A DNA stretch of 15,042 bases from Pseudooctadecabacter sp. (GTDB taxonomy: Bacteria; Pseudomonadota; Alphaproteobacteria; Rhodobacterales; Rhodobacteraceae), in NCBI GenBank assembly GCA_020628265.1, contig JAHDFG010000013.1:2862-17903 (forward strand). Direction: 5' to 3'. A model generated the notes under the pieces. That model did not search any database. It had not been told where the DNA came from and worked only from the letters and a program-made list of their open reading frames with translations. A program made the translations under genes and the position numbers. Shown here piece after piece: positions 1 through 9,229 of this stretch. The stretch's first letter is position 1; every line of letters starts with the position of its first letter.

Positions 1-2
1 AT

Positions 3-1631
3 GGTGCGGACGCCCCACAGGACTACGTGGCCGCCGCACGGGCCGACTACCGCCGCCTGCTGACGGGCCTTTATGCCCAAGGCTATTACGGCGGGACGAT
101 TTCCATTCTGGTGGACGGGGTTGAAGCCGCGTCACTTGACCCGCTGGTCCGACGGTCATCCGTGTCTTCCGTCGTCCTGCGCGTCACACCGGGCCCGCGA
201 TTCACCTTCGGGCAAGCCGGTATCGCGCCACTGGCCCGTGGTACCGAGCTGCCGGAAGCCTTTGCAACCGGAGCGACCGCCGAGGCTGATGTGATTGGGG
301 ATGCTGCATCAGCCGCGGTAACGGCTTGGCGCGCAGAGGGCCGCCCCCTTGCGAACGTCTCTGACCAGTCAATCACGGCACGGCATGAGGCCTCGCAACT
401 GGACGTCCAGATCATCGTTGAGCCCGGACCCGAGCTGACCTTTGGCACCATCACGGTGGACGGCAACGAAGCGGTCCGCACGGAGCGCGTTCTGGCAATC
501 GCGGGCATCCCCGCCGGTGTTTACGACCCTGCCATGATCGACCGCGCCGAGGCCAACCTGCGCCGCACAGGCGCGTTTTCGTCGGCAACCGTCATCGAAA
601 GCGACACGGCAGAGGGGTCCACCCTGCCGCTGACCCTGTCTGTCGTCGAACAGACCCCGCGCCGCGTGGGCGCTGGCATCGAATATTCAACCGTCTCCGG
701 ACTGACGCTGTCCGGCTTCTGGCTGCACCGTAATCTTCTTGGCGGGGCGGAACGGCTGCGCATCGACGGGGAGGTCACCGGCCTGTCCGGCGGCACTGGC
801 GGGATCGATTATACGCTTGGGGCCAGCTTCCTGCGACCCGCCACATTCCGGCAGGACACGGACTTCTTTGCCAACGCCATGATCGAACAGCTGGACGAGC
901 CCAGTTATTTCGAGCGCAACGCCAACATCGAGGCGGGCATCATCCGACGCATTAACGACGACGTCGTGCTGGAATACGGGGTTGGCTACGCCACCGGTGA
1001 GGTTTCGGACGCATTGGGCGATCGCAGCTACAGTCTGTTCTATCTGCCGCTTGAAGGCACCATTGACCGGCGCAACGACGCCTTCAACCCGACCTCGGGC
1101 TACTACGCCAACCTGTCGATTGCGCCCTTCGCGGGGCTGGATGGCACGGACAGCGGCGCGCGGATCGTGGGCGACGCACGCATCTATCGTAGTTTCGGCG
1201 CGGATGACCGCGTCACCTTGGCCGCCCGCGGCCAGCTTGGCTCGATCCTCGGCGCTGAGGCGACGAATATCCCTTCCAGCTATCTGTTCTATTCAGGTGG
1301 CGGCGGCACCGTCCGCGGGCAGGCCTACCAATCGCTGGCTGTCGACCTTGGGGGCGGCAACGAAATCGGCGGCACGTCGTTCTTCGGGGCACAGCTGGAA
1401 GCACGAGTGAACGTGACGGATACCATCGGCGTTGTCGGCTTCTATGACTACGGTTTCATCGGGGTGGATGAGCTGCCTTTTGAAAACGGCGACTGGCACG
1501 CGGGCGCGGGCCTTGGGTTGCGGTACAACACCGGCATCGGCCCGATCCGGCTGGACGTCGCGACCCCGACAACCGGCACCAGCGCCGGAGAGCGGATCGA
1601 GGTCTATATCGGGATCGGACAAGCGTTTTGA
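3..1631 (+). CDS. tamA: TamA, outer-membrane barrel of the translocation and assembly module (5' end missing)
   Basis: The reading frame is open from base 3, so the gene is cut by the window edge; the GTG at 27 is only the first start-like codon inside it. About 542 residues remain, against roughly 580-620 for the family, so perhaps 50-70 N-terminal residues (signal peptide and start of POTRA 1) are missing. The remaining POTRA region runs to about base 650, with a clear last POTRA from about 435. A 16-strand Omp85-type barrel follows from about 660 to the end. Bases 1311-1319 encode Val-Arg-Gly after a glycine run, matching the VRG-type loop-6 motif of Omp85 proteins, and the protein ends in Phe as expected of a barrel signal. 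TamA acts in the outer membrane with TamB. The overlapping downstream tamB supports this identity over BamA or a generic Omp85 protein. Confidence 0.92.
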   Translation, partial: GADAPQDYVAAARADYRRLLTGLYAQGYYGGTISILVDGVEAASLDPLVRRSSVSSVVLRVTPGPRFTFGQAGIAPLARGTELPEAFATGATAEADVIGDAASAAVTAWRAEGRPLANVSDQSITARHEASQLDVQIIVEPGPELTFGTITVDGNEAVRTERVLAIAGIPAGVYDPAMIDRAEANLRRTGAFSSATVIESDTAEGSTLPLTLSVVEQTPRRVGAGIEYSTVSGLTLSGFWLHRNLLGGAERLRIDGEVTGLSGGTGGIDYTLGASFLRPATFRQDTDFFANAMIEQLDEPSYFERNANIEAGIIRRINDDVVLEYGVGYATGEVSDALGDRSYSLFYLPLEGTIDRRNDAFNPTSGYYANLSIAPFAGLDGTDSGARIVGDARIYRSFGADDRVTLAARGQLGSILGAEATNIPSSYLFYSGGGGTVRGQAYQSLAVDLGGGNEIGGTSFFGAQLEARVNVTDTIGVVGFYDYGFIGVDELPFENGDWHAGAGLGLRYNTGIGPIRLDVATPTTGTSAGERIEVYIGIGQAF

Positions 1632-4600
1632 GGCGGCTTTTCCTTACTCTTATTTGCGTCGTTTGGGCGGCCAGTGCTGTGGCGCAGTCCACTGAGGACG
1701 ACCGAGATTTCCTGACGGGCCTGATCGAAGACGCGGTGTCCAACGACAATATGACCGTGCGGCTGATCAATTTTCAGGGCGCGCTGAGTTCCGAGGCCAC
1801 CGCCGACAGTATCACCATTGCCGACCCCGACGGTGTCTGGCTGCAACTGGACGACCTGACCTTCGCGTGGTCACGCTCTGCCTTGTTGTCAGGGCGGGTT
1901 GAGGTTGAGACCCTGAGCGCAGAGCGGATCGAACTGATCCGCCTGCCCAGCCCTGCTGCAGCACAGGACGACCTGCCGACGGCCGAGGCGCAGCCTTTCA
2001 GCCTGCCTGACCTCCCCGTATCCGTGAACATCGACGAAGTCTCGGCAACTGAAATCATCCTGACGGAGGCCCTGCTGGGCGAACCCGTGCGGGCGCGGTT
2101 CGAAGGGTCATTGACCTTGGCGGACGGCGCGGGCGATGCGGACCTGCTCCTCGACCGGATCGATAGCAAGACCGGCCGGTTCGAGGTTGATGCGACCTAT
2201 CAGAATGAAAGCCGTCAGCTGGCGCTCTTGCTGGAAGCCGAGGAAGGCCCGAACGGGATCGCGGCGCGACTGTTGAACCTGCCCGACCGTCCGGCCGTCA
2301 GCTTGTCCGTGACCGGTGACGCACCGCTGGATAACTTCGCGGCGCAAATCGCGCTGGCCACGGATGGCACGGACCGGATCACCGGTGCGGTCACCCTCTC
2401 GCAGCCTTCTGGCACGATTGACCGCGCATTCGGCGTCGACCTGCGCGGTGATCTGCGGCCCCTTCTGGCCTCACAATACCATCCGTTTTTCGGTGCCAGC
2501 ACGGTGCTGCGCACACAAGGCACGGTGTTTGGCATGGGCGGGCTGCGCCTGACGGACCTGACGCTTGCCGCCGATCAGCTGGTTCTGCGTGGATCGGCCC
2601 GTCTGGACGCCCAAAGCTGGCCCGAAGCGATTGATCTGCGGGGCCGTTTGGGCACCGGCGACGGCAACCGCGTGCTGCTTCCGATTGGCGGCGCTTCAAC
2701 CGAAGTCAGCGGGATGAGCCTGAACATCCAGTATGACGCCAATGACGGGAACGAATGGACGGGGGCCTTCGACATCACATCCCTGACCCGCGAAGGGATC
2801 ACGATCGACGCGCTGGCCTTGTCCGGTGGCGGCATATTCGTGCCAGGTGCCGGTGCGACCGATGGCAGGTTCACGGCGGATATGACCTACGCGGCGCGGG
2901 GGCTCGCGCTGGATGACGCCGCCTTGTCGGAGGCCATCGGCACAGACATCGAAGGGACGCTGGCCGCGCGGCGGACGGAAGGGTCGGCCTTTGCCCTCGA
3001 CCGGCTGACATTTCTGGGGGCCGGTATCGAAGGCCTTTTGCGGGCTACCATTGAGGGGCCGGATGACAGGTTCCGCACCCAAGCCTTCCTCGACGTTGAG
3101 GCCGAAGAGTTTGAGAGGTTCTCGGCCCTTGCCGGTTTGGACTTGACGGGTGCAGGCGAAATTTCTGCCCAAGGTCAGGCACAGCCGTTCGACGGCATCT
3201 TTGATGCGTCAATCACGGCCACAACAGATGATCTTGGCGTGGGGATCGCGCAGATTGATCCGCTTCTGCGCGGTGAGGCAATGGTCGCAATCGACGTTGA
3301 ACGCGACACCCAAGGCACGCGGATCCCGCGCCTTCAGGTGACAAGTGACGCGGTAACGGCCAGCGGTTCGGCCAGCCTGACGTCGACGACAGCACAGGCA
3401 AACATCGAAGCGGCGCTACGGGACGTCGCGCTGATCCAGCCCGGATTGAACGGCCCCGCGCGCCTGTCTGCAGATGTGTCCACCGATGAGTCTGGGGCCA
3501 TCACACTGGATGTGACCGCCAACGCGCCGGACGCCACCGTCACCCTGGATGGCGTCGCAAGACCGATTGAGGGCGGCTACGATGTCGCCGCTCAAGCCGA
3601 CGGGTCGGTGAATGATCTGTCCGCTTACGGTGAACTGATCGGCCAACGTCTGACGGGTGGGCTTTCAATGGCGCTGGACGGCACTTACGCCACCACGTCA
3701 GGGGCGTTGTCCGCAGTCGTCACGGCGCGTACCCGCGACATCGGGATCGGGACCACGGTGGTTGACCGCGTTCTGGCGGGCCTTGGCCGGATTGACGCCG
3801 ACGTCAGCCTGTCGGACGCCGGCCGACTGCGGCTGGACGCCCTTGATTTAGCCTTTCCCAACCTGAGTGCGAACGGAACGGTCGCGTCGTCCGGCGCTGA
3901 TACGATGGCAGACCTTTCTGTCCGGCTGCGGGATATCGCCTTGCTGGTTTCGGATTTCTCGGGCCCAGTGACAGCCGACATCACTGCACGGCAGGACAGC
4001 GCGGGATGGCAGGTCACGGGGGCAGCAGATGGCCCTGTCGGAACCAATGCAAATGTCACGGGTCGGGTGGCAAATAGCGGCTCGCTTGATCTGGATGTGT
4101 CGGGCAGCGCGCCGCTGGCTTTCGCGAACCTTTACATAGCACCACGCCAGATCAACGGGCTTGCGACATTTGATCTGTCGGTGGATGGCCCTGCCGCCCT
4201 CACCTCTGTGCGCGGCCCTGTTTCCATTCAGAACGCCCGCTTTGCGGCACCCACTCTCGGTCAGGCTATTGAAAACCTGAATGGCACGCTTTTGCTGGCG
4301 GGTGGCACGCTACGTGTTGATCTAGGCGGCACCAGCGCAGCGGGCGGCCAGATCGCTGTTAGTGGCCCTATCGATTTGCAAGCGCCCTATCAGGCGGGCC
4401 TTCGGGCGGAACTGCGGGACATCGTGGTGCGTGACCCCGAATTGTACCAGACAACGGCCAACGGGGCGATCACGGTGCAGGGTCCGTTGGCCGGAGGGGC
4501 AGCAATTGCAGGCGTCATCGACCTTGGACAGGTCGATGTGCAGGTGCCGTCGACCGGCGTCAGCGCCTTGGGAAGTTTGCCAGAGGTGACCCATCTGGGA

Positions 4601-5389
4601 CCCCGCCTGGACGTGCGCCAAACCCTTGCGCGGGCTGGGGTGACAGAAGCCCAATCCTCGACACAGACGCCGGAACAATCCAGCGCGGGCGGCTTTCCGG
4701 TCGACCTGACCATCCGCGCGCCCAGCCGTATCTTTGTGCGGGGGCGCGGGTTGGACGCGGAACTCGGCGGTCAATTGCAGCTCACCGGCACGACCAACAA
4801 CATCATCCCGATTGGCCGGTTCGATCTCGTCCGTGGACGGCTGAGCATCCTTGGCCAACGGTTCGAGCTGGACGAAGGCTTTGCCCAGCTGCAAGGGGAT
4901 TTCTCGCCCTTCTTGCGGCTGGTCGCGACGACCGAGGCTGCGAGCGGAACTCTGGTGAGCATCATCGTCGAAGGCGAAGCGGACGACATCGATGTGCGGT
5001 TTGACAGCTCGCCTGAGCTGCCGCAGGACGAAATCCTCGCACAGCTCTTGTTCGGTCGCGATTTGTCGTCCATCTCGCCGTTGCAGGCGGTGCAACTGGC
5101 CTCCGCAGTGGCGACGCTTGCGGGTTCGGGCAACGGGGGCGTGGTGGGCAGTTTCCGCGAAGACCTTGATCTGGATGATCTGGATATCATTACGGATGAC
5201 GACGGGAATGCTGCGGTACGCGCCGGCAAATATCTGTCAGAGAACGTCTATACGGATGTGACGGTCGGCGCTGGTGGCACGACGGAAATCAACCTCAACA
5301 TCGACATTGACCGTAACTTCACCGCCCGCGGGTCTGTCGCCTCGGACGGTGAAACCAGCATCGGTATTTTCTTCGAACGGGACTACTAG
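1628..5389 (+). CDS. tamB: TamB, periplasm-spanning translocation and assembly module protein
   Basis: This encodes 1253 residues, close to the roughly 1260 of E. coli TamB. The start is a TTG at 1628 that shares bases with the tamA stop (TTGA). It is preferred because it gives a signal peptide or anchor (residues 1-19, two Arg then a hydrophobic run ending in Ala-Gln); the next Met lies well inside the mature region. The long middle is Asp/Gly/Thr/Leu-rich and repetitive beta-strand sequence, as in AsmA/TamB-type lipid-transfer tubes. The C-terminal TamB domain (formerly DUF490) covers roughly residues 860-1253. It includes a GRFDLVRGRLSILG-type segment near residue 1064 and LPQDEILAQLLFGR at 1131-1144, and it ends in an aromatic residue. 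TamB docks on TamA and is implicated in outer-membrane protein insertion and phospholipid transport. Translation is probably coupled to tamA. Confidence 0.93.
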   Translation: MRRLFLTLICVVWAASAVAQSTEDDRDFLTGLIEDAVSNDNMTVRLINFQGALSSEATADSITIADPDGVWLQLDDLTFAWSRSALLSGRVEVETLSAERIELIRLPSPAAAQDDLPTAEAQPFSLPDLPVSVNIDEVSATEIILTEALLGEPVRARFEGSLTLADGAGDADLLLDRIDSKTGRFEVDATYQNESRQLALLLEAEEGPNGIAARLLNLPDRPAVSLSVTGDAPLDNFAAQIALATDGTDRITGAVTLSQPSGTIDRAFGVDLRGDLRPLLASQYHPFFGASTVLRTQGTVFGMGGLRLTDLTLAADQLVLRGSARLDAQSWPEAIDLRGRLGTGDGNRVLLPIGGASTEVSGMSLNIQYDANDGNEWTGAFDITSLTREGITIDALALSGGGIFVPGAGATDGRFTADMTYAARGLALDDAALSEAIGTDIEGTLAARRTEGSAFALDRLTFLGAGIEGLLRATIEGPDDRFRTQAFLDVEAEEFERFSALAGLDLTGAGEISAQGQAQPFDGIFDASITATTDDLGVGIAQIDPLLRGEAMVAIDVERDTQGTRIPRLQVTSDAVTASGSASLTSTTAQANIEAALRDVALIQPGLNGPARLSADVSTDESGAITLDVTANAPDATVTLDGVARPIEGGYDVAAQADGSVNDLSAYGELIGQRLTGGLSMALDGTYATTSGALSAVVTARTRDIGIGTTVVDRVLAGLGRIDADVSLSDAGRLRLDALDLAFPNLSANGTVASSGADTMADLSVRLRDIALLVSDFSGPVTADITARQDSAGWQVTGAADGPVGTNANVTGRVANSGSLDLDVSGSAPLAFANLYIAPRQINGLATFDLSVDGPAALTSVRGPVSIQNARFAAPTLGQAIENLNGTLLLAGGTLRVDLGGTSAAGGQIAVSGPIDLQAPYQAGLRAELRDIVVRDPELYQTTANGAITVQGPLAGGAAIAGVIDLGQVDVQVPSTGVSALGSLPEVTHLGPRLDVRQTLARAGVTEAQSSTQTPEQSSAGGFPVDLTIRAPSRIFVRGRGLDAELGGQLQLTGTTNNIIPIGRFDLVRGRLSILGQRFELDEGFAQLQGDFSPFLRLVATTEAASGTLVSIIVEGEADDIDVRFDSSPELPQDEILAQLLFGRDLSSISPLQAVQLASAVATLAGSGNGGVVGSFREDLDLDDLDIITDDDGNAAVRAGKYLSENVYTDVTVGAGGTTEINLNIDIDRNFTARGSVASDGETSIGIFFERDY

Positions 5390-5411
5390 GGGCCTACGGC
5401 ATCAATAGGTT

Positions 5412-6395
5412 TCACCCGTGAAAGGGACACGCCGCCCATTGGCCCTGCCCGCTCTTTTCCATCACAGGTCGGGCCTTGGCGCAGACGTCTTGCGCCTTGG
5501 GACAACGTGTCCGGAACACACAGCCCGAAGGCGGTGACAGGGGCGACGGCAAATCTCCCTCAAGAACCGGTCGCGCCCGCGCGCGCTCTGCCTTCGGATC
5601 GGGGATCGGCACGGACGAAATCAGCGCCTGCGTATAGGGGTGCGTAGGGGTGCGGGTCACAGCCTTTGCCGGCCCCACTTCCATCGGGCGGCCCAGATAC
5701 ATCACAACGATCCGGTCGCTGATATGTTTCACGACACTCAGGTCATGGGCAATGAAGATCATCGACAGCCCCATGTCCGACTGGATTTCCTTCAGCAGGT
5801 TCACCACCTGCGCCTGCACGGAAACATCCAAAGCCGAGACGGGTTCATCACAAACCAGCAGTTTGGGGTTCAGGATCAACGCGCGGGCAATACCGATCCG
5901 CTGGCACTGGCCGCCTGAGAACTCGTGCGGGTAGCGGTTGATCAAATTGGGCAGCAGCCCCACCCGTTCCATCAATTCCCCGACACGGCGTTTGACCTCG
6001 GCCCGCGATGTGCCGGGTTCATGGGTCACAAGGGGTTCGGCGATGATGTCCCCAACGGTCATGCGCGGGTTCAGCGCGGCCAGCGGGTCTTGGAACACCA
6101 TCTGGACGTCGCGCCGGTGCCGACGCCGTTCTTGCGGGGACATGCTTATAAGGCTTTTCCCCTGATAAAGGATATCGCCGGACGTCGTGGGCACCGTACC
6201 GATAATCGCTCGTGCCAGCGTGGATTTGCCCGACCCGCTTTCACCCACAAGACCCAGCGTTTCACCGGCCTGCAGATCGATGCTCAGGCCGGACACGGCG
6301 TGCAGCTTGCGGGACGGGGTCCACGGCCAGGCGCCTTGGGGCCGGACATCGAACACGACGGACAGATCCCGAACGGACAAAAGTGGATCAGACAT
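5412..6395 (-). CDS. oppF: OppF, oligopeptide ABC transporter ATP-binding subunit
   Basis: This 327-residue protein is one of two ATPase subunits of the importer and acts on the cytoplasmic face of the membrane. Visible motifs are Walker A GESGSGKST (51-59), Q-loop Gln102, signature SGGQ (160-163), Walker B ending DEP (183-185) and H-loop His217. A C-terminal oligopeptide-transporter extension follows, with HPY (252-254) and cysteines 292, 298, 305 and 323. The frame is open upstream to an ATG at 6497, but the ATG at 6395 is chosen because a GGAGGT ribosome site sits five bases before it and the family N-terminus begins there. The gene overlaps oppD by eight bases and is the last gene of the operon. 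The residual ambiguity is OppF versus DppF; the OppA and OppB neighbours favour Opp. Confidence 0.93.
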   Translation of the reverse strand: MSDPLLSVRDLSVVFDVRPQGAWPWTPSRKLHAVSGLSIDLQAGETLGLVGESGSGKSTLARAIIGTVPTTSGDILYQGKSLISMSPQERRRHRRDVQMVFQDPLAALNPRMTVGDIIAEPLVTHEPGTSRAEVKRRVGELMERVGLLPNLINRYPHEFSGGQCQRIGIARALILNPKLLVCDEPVSALDVSVQAQVVNLLKEIQSDMGLSMIFIAHDLSVVKHISDRIVVMYLGRPMEVGPAKAVTRTPTHPYTQALISSVPIPDPKAERARARPVLEGDLPSPLSPPSGCVFRTRCPKAQDVCAKARPVMEKSGQGQWAACPFHG

Positions 6396-7359
6396 CGGCC
6401 ACCTCCGACAGGCTGGCATGGCAAGCGCGCAGACGGCCTTCGTCAAATGCATCAAGCGCCGGTTTTTGCGCCGGACAGATGTCCTTGGCAATCTCACACC
6501 GTTGGGTGAAGGGGCAGCCCGCTGGCAGGTTCGACATATCGGGCGGCTCGCCTGCGATGGTCAGAAGGGCGTCGTCGTCGCGGTCAAGGCGTGGGACAGC
6601 GCGTAGCAGGCCCTTGGTGTAGGGATGGCTTGGGGCCTCGAACACTGCCTCGGTCGGTCCTTGTTCCATGATCTGGCCGCCATAGAGGACGAGCGTGCGG
6701 TCGCAGGCATCCGCCACGATCCCGAGGTCATGGGTGATCAGGATAATCGCCGTGCCAAACTCGTCACGGATTTCCGCAAGCAGCGCCATGATCTGCGCCT
6801 GCACGGTCACATCAAGGGCGGTCGTGGGCTCATCCGCGATCAACAGGCGCGGACGGCAGAGCAGCGCCATGGCGATCATGATCCTCTGCCGCATCCCGCC
6901 AGAGAATTCATGCGGGTACATCGTGATCCGCGCCTTGGCGTCGGGGATGCGCACTGCATCCAGCATCCGCGCGGACTCCGCCACGGCGTCCCGTTTGGAC
7001 ATGCCTTTGTGCAGTTGCAGGACTTCGGCCATCTGGTCACTGACCCGTAGGTAGGGGTTCAGGGAAGTCATCGGGTCCTGAAAGATCATCCCGATCTGGT
7101 TGGCGCGGAAAGCGTTCAACTTGCGCGGCGTCAGCGACAACAAGTCGGTGCCGTCAAACACGGCCTTGCCGGTTGCCCCGCCATTGCGGGCCAGCAGCCC
7201 CATGATAGCAAAGGCCGTTTGGCTTTTGCCCGAGCCGCTTTCGCCCACGATGGCCAGCGTTTCACGTTCATCGATGCCGAACGACAGCCCGTTCACCGCG
7301 TTCACGGGGCCATCATTGGTGCGGAAGGTCACCGTCAGGTCGGAAACATCCAGAAGCAT
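6388..7359 (-). CDS. oppD: OppD, oligopeptide ABC transporter ATP-binding subunit
   Basis: The 323-residue protein is the partner ATPase of OppF. Motifs in order are Walker A GESGSGKS (39-46), Q-loop Gln94, signature SGGM (153-156), Walker B ending DEP (176-178) and H-loop His210. The Opp/Dpp C-terminal extension has HPY (245-247) and four cysteines at 282, 288, 295 and 313. The SGGM variant in place of SGGQ is, as I recall, usual for OppD/DppD. The ATG directly follows the oppC stop codon with no gap, and an AAGGA ribosome site lies within the oppC end. The eight-base overlap with oppF implies coupled translation of the two ATPases. Confidence 0.93.
   Translation of the reverse strand: MLLDVSDLTVTFRTNDGPVNAVNGLSFGIDERETLAIVGESGSGKSQTAFAIMGLLARNGGATGKAVFDGTDLLSLTPRKLNAFRANQIGMIFQDPMTSLNPYLRVSDQMAEVLQLHKGMSKRDAVAESARMLDAVRIPDAKARITMYPHEFSGGMRQRIMIAMALLCRPRLLIADEPTTALDVTVQAQIMALLAEIRDEFGTAIILITHDLGIVADACDRTLVLYGGQIMEQGPTEAVFEAPSHPYTKGLLRAVPRLDRDDDALLTIAGEPPDMSNLPAGCPFTQRCEIAKDICPAQKPALDAFDEGRLRACHASLSEVADV
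6401..6406 (-). promoter_or_regulatory. Ribosome binding site of oppF
   Basis: On the minus strand this reads GGAGGT, five bases before the ATG at 6395. It sits inside the 3' end of oppD. It decides the internal ATG as the oppF start over the longer frame from 6497. Confidence 0.75.
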
Positions 7360-8289
7360 TTACCGATCCTTCGGGTCGAGCGCGTCGCGCAGGCCATCGC
7401 CCACGAAGAAGAACGCGAAAAGGGTAATCAGGAAGAACGCCAGCGGATAGAGCAGCATCCAAAGCGTGCCATTGTTCATCTGCCGCGCGCCGAGGTTGAT
7501 GAGCGCCCCGAGGGACGTGTTGGGTTCTTGGACGCCAAGGCCGAGGTAGCTGACGAAGCTTTCGAACAGGATGATTTCCGGCACCAGCAGGGTGGCATAG
7601 ACGATGACGATGCCCGCCAGATTGGGCACGATGTGGCGCAGGATGATCGTGAAAGGCGACACGCCCGTGGCAATCGCAGCCTCGACAAATTCCTTGTTCT
7701 TGATTGTCAGAGTCTGACCCCGCGCAATCCGCGCCATGTTCAGCCAAGAAATCAACCCGATCCCGATGAACAGCATCAAGAGCGACCGCCCGAAGATGAC
7801 CAGCATCAGGATCAGGACGAACATGAACGGGATGGATAAAAGGATGTCGACAATCCGCATCATGATGCTGTCCACACGCCCGCCCAAATACCCCGCAACA
7901 GCCCCGTATAGCGTCCCAAGGAAAACCGCGACGATGGCGCCGATCACCCCCACCAACAGGGAGATGCCGGTGCCTTGAACCACGCGGGCAAACAAGTCGC
8001 GCCCGTCTTGGTCGACACCAAAGTAGTGGCCCGTCTCGATCGACGGCACACCGCGATAGGCGTTGGCGCCCATCAGGCTGAAGTCGACGAAGTCCGGTTC
8101 ATACTTGGCAAAGTAGCTGCCGAAGATCGCGAACAGCGTCACGGCGATCAGCACGATCAGGCCTGCGACAGCGGCCTTGTTGCGAAAGAACCGTGCCCAG
8201 GCGTCCTGCCAAAGGGACCGGCCACGGACCTCCGCCAAGTGGGCCGCGTCATTGATCAGATCGACGTCGGAATTTCCCATCATCGCCAT
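7360..8289 (-). CDS. oppC: OppC, oligopeptide ABC transporter permease
   Basis: As called, the protein has 309 residues. After a cytoplasmic N-terminus ending in an EVRGRSLWQDA-type segment (20-30), a first membrane helix lies near 41-60. A periplasmic loop carries GVDQDGRD (91-98), and further helices follow from about 106. The permease EAA loop, which contacts the ATPases, is at about 200-223, and the C-terminus is GDGLRDALDPKDR. These segments match E. coli OppC closely from memory. The frame is open to an ATG at 8325 inside oppB; I chose the ATG at 8289, four bases after the oppB stop, because it gives an N-terminus about as long as that of E. coli OppC. ATGs at 8283 and 8280 are also possible. 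No strong ribosome site is seen, so translation is probably coupled to oppB. Confidence 0.92.
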   Translation of the reverse strand: MAMMGNSDVDLINDAAHLAEVRGRSLWQDAWARFFRNKAAVAGLIVLIAVTLFAIFGSYFAKYEPDFVDFSLMGANAYRGVPSIETGHYFGVDQDGRDLFARVVQGTGISLLVGVIGAIVAVFLGTLYGAVAGYLGGRVDSIMMRIVDILLSIPFMFVLILMLVIFGRSLLMLFIGIGLISWLNMARIARGQTLTIKNKEFVEAAIATGVSPFTIILRHIVPNLAGIVIVYATLLVPEIILFESFVSYLGLGVQEPNTSLGALINLGARQMNNGTLWMLLYPLAFFLITLFAFFFVGDGLRDALDPKDR

Positions 8290-8293
8290 GGCA

Positions 8294-9217
8294 TCAATAC
8301 CGGATTTTGGGGTCGATCCATGCATAAAGGATATCGACCAAAAGATTGAACAGGATCGTCAGCGCGCCCACAAGGATCGTGATCCCCATGATCACCGCGT
8401 AGTCACGGTTGAAGGCGGAATTCACAAAGAACTGCCCGATCCCCCCCGTAGAGAACGCCACGTCCACCACAACGGAACCCGTGATCATGCCCACCATCGC
8501 AGGCCCGAGGTAAGAGATGACAGGCAACATTGCGGGCTTGAGCGCATGACGCCAGATCACGCGGCGCATGGGCAGGCCTTTTGCCAGTGCCGTGCGGATG
8601 AAGTTGGAATTCATCACCTCCAACATCGACGACCGCGTGATCCGCGCGATGGAGGCCATATAGGACGTGGACAGCGCGATCACGGGCATAATGACGTGAT
8701 CCCATTGGCCTCCGTTCCAGCCCCCCCCCGGCAGCCAGCCCAACCAAAGGGTGAAGATCAGCACAAGGATCGGGGCCATCACGAAGTTGGGCAGCGCCTG
8801 CGCCCCGATGGTGATGCCCACGGCAAAATAATCCAGCCACGTATTCTGGCGGATCGCGGCGGCCACTCCGAGCGACACACCGACGATGACCGCAACCAGC
8901 GCAGACCACGCGCCATAGGTCAGCGTCACGGGAAAGCCTTGGGCGATCACGTCGTTCACCGTGCGGTCACGGTACTGGAACGACGGACCGAAATCGAAAT
9001 GCAGGACCACGTTTTTGACGTAGTCGAACATCTGTTTCCAATATGGTTGGTCCAGCCCGTAGCGTTCCAGCACATTGGCCATCACTTCGGGCGGCAGCGG
9101 GCGTTCGCTGTCGAAGGGGCCGCCGGGGGCCGCGAACATCAACACGAACGAAAAAATGACAAGGATCAGTAGTGTGGGCACGGCAATCGCCAGCCGCTTC
9201 ACGATGAAACTGAACAT
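8294..9217 (-). CDS. oppB: OppB, oligopeptide ABC transporter permease
   Basis: This 307-residue inner-membrane permease forms the channel with OppC. The N-terminal helix is at about 9-30. It is followed by the PGGPFDSERPLPPEV segment (31-45) that marks OppB of the enterobacterial type. Further helices are near 100-122, 133-160, 175-190, 233-255 and 275-300. The signature loop LPGGGWNGG is at 162-170, the EAA loop is at 207-226, and the end is DPKIRY. Similarity to E. coli OppB runs along the whole length, which supports Opp over Dpp. The bases encoding the GGG of the signature loop form a run of nine G (see findings). The gene starts 66 bases after oppA, beyond an intergenic hairpin, and the sequence GGGGAACC before the ATG is a modest ribosome site. 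Confidence 0.95.
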   Translation of the reverse strand: MFSFIVKRLAIAVPTLLILVIFSFVLMFAAPGGPFDSERPLPPEVMANVLERYGLDQPYWKQMFDYVKNVVLHFDFGPSFQYRDRTVNDVIAQGFPVTLTYGAWSALVAVIVGVSLGVAAAIRQNTWLDYFAVGITIGAQALPNFVMAPILVLIFTLWLGWLPGGGWNGGQWDHVIMPVIALSTSYMASIARITRSSMLEVMNSNFIRTALAKGLPMRRVIWRHALKPAMLPVISYLGPAMVGMITGSVVVDVAFSTGGIGQFFVNSAFNRDYAVIMGITILVGALTILFNLLVDILYAWIDPKIRY

Positions 9218-9229
9218 AGGTGGTTCCCC

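Noticed and set aside
5410..5423. Inverted repeat TTTCAC-CC-GTGAAA at the end of oppF as a bidirectional terminator
   Set aside because: The loop would be two bases, the stem is AT-rich and short, it overlaps the oppF stop codon and no T-run follows on either strand.
8177..9172. A 331-codon open frame on the + strand opposite oppB and the oppC start
   Set aside because: The product is full of His, Arg, Asp and Gln with no hydrophobic core or motif. It is the complement of two clear permease genes.
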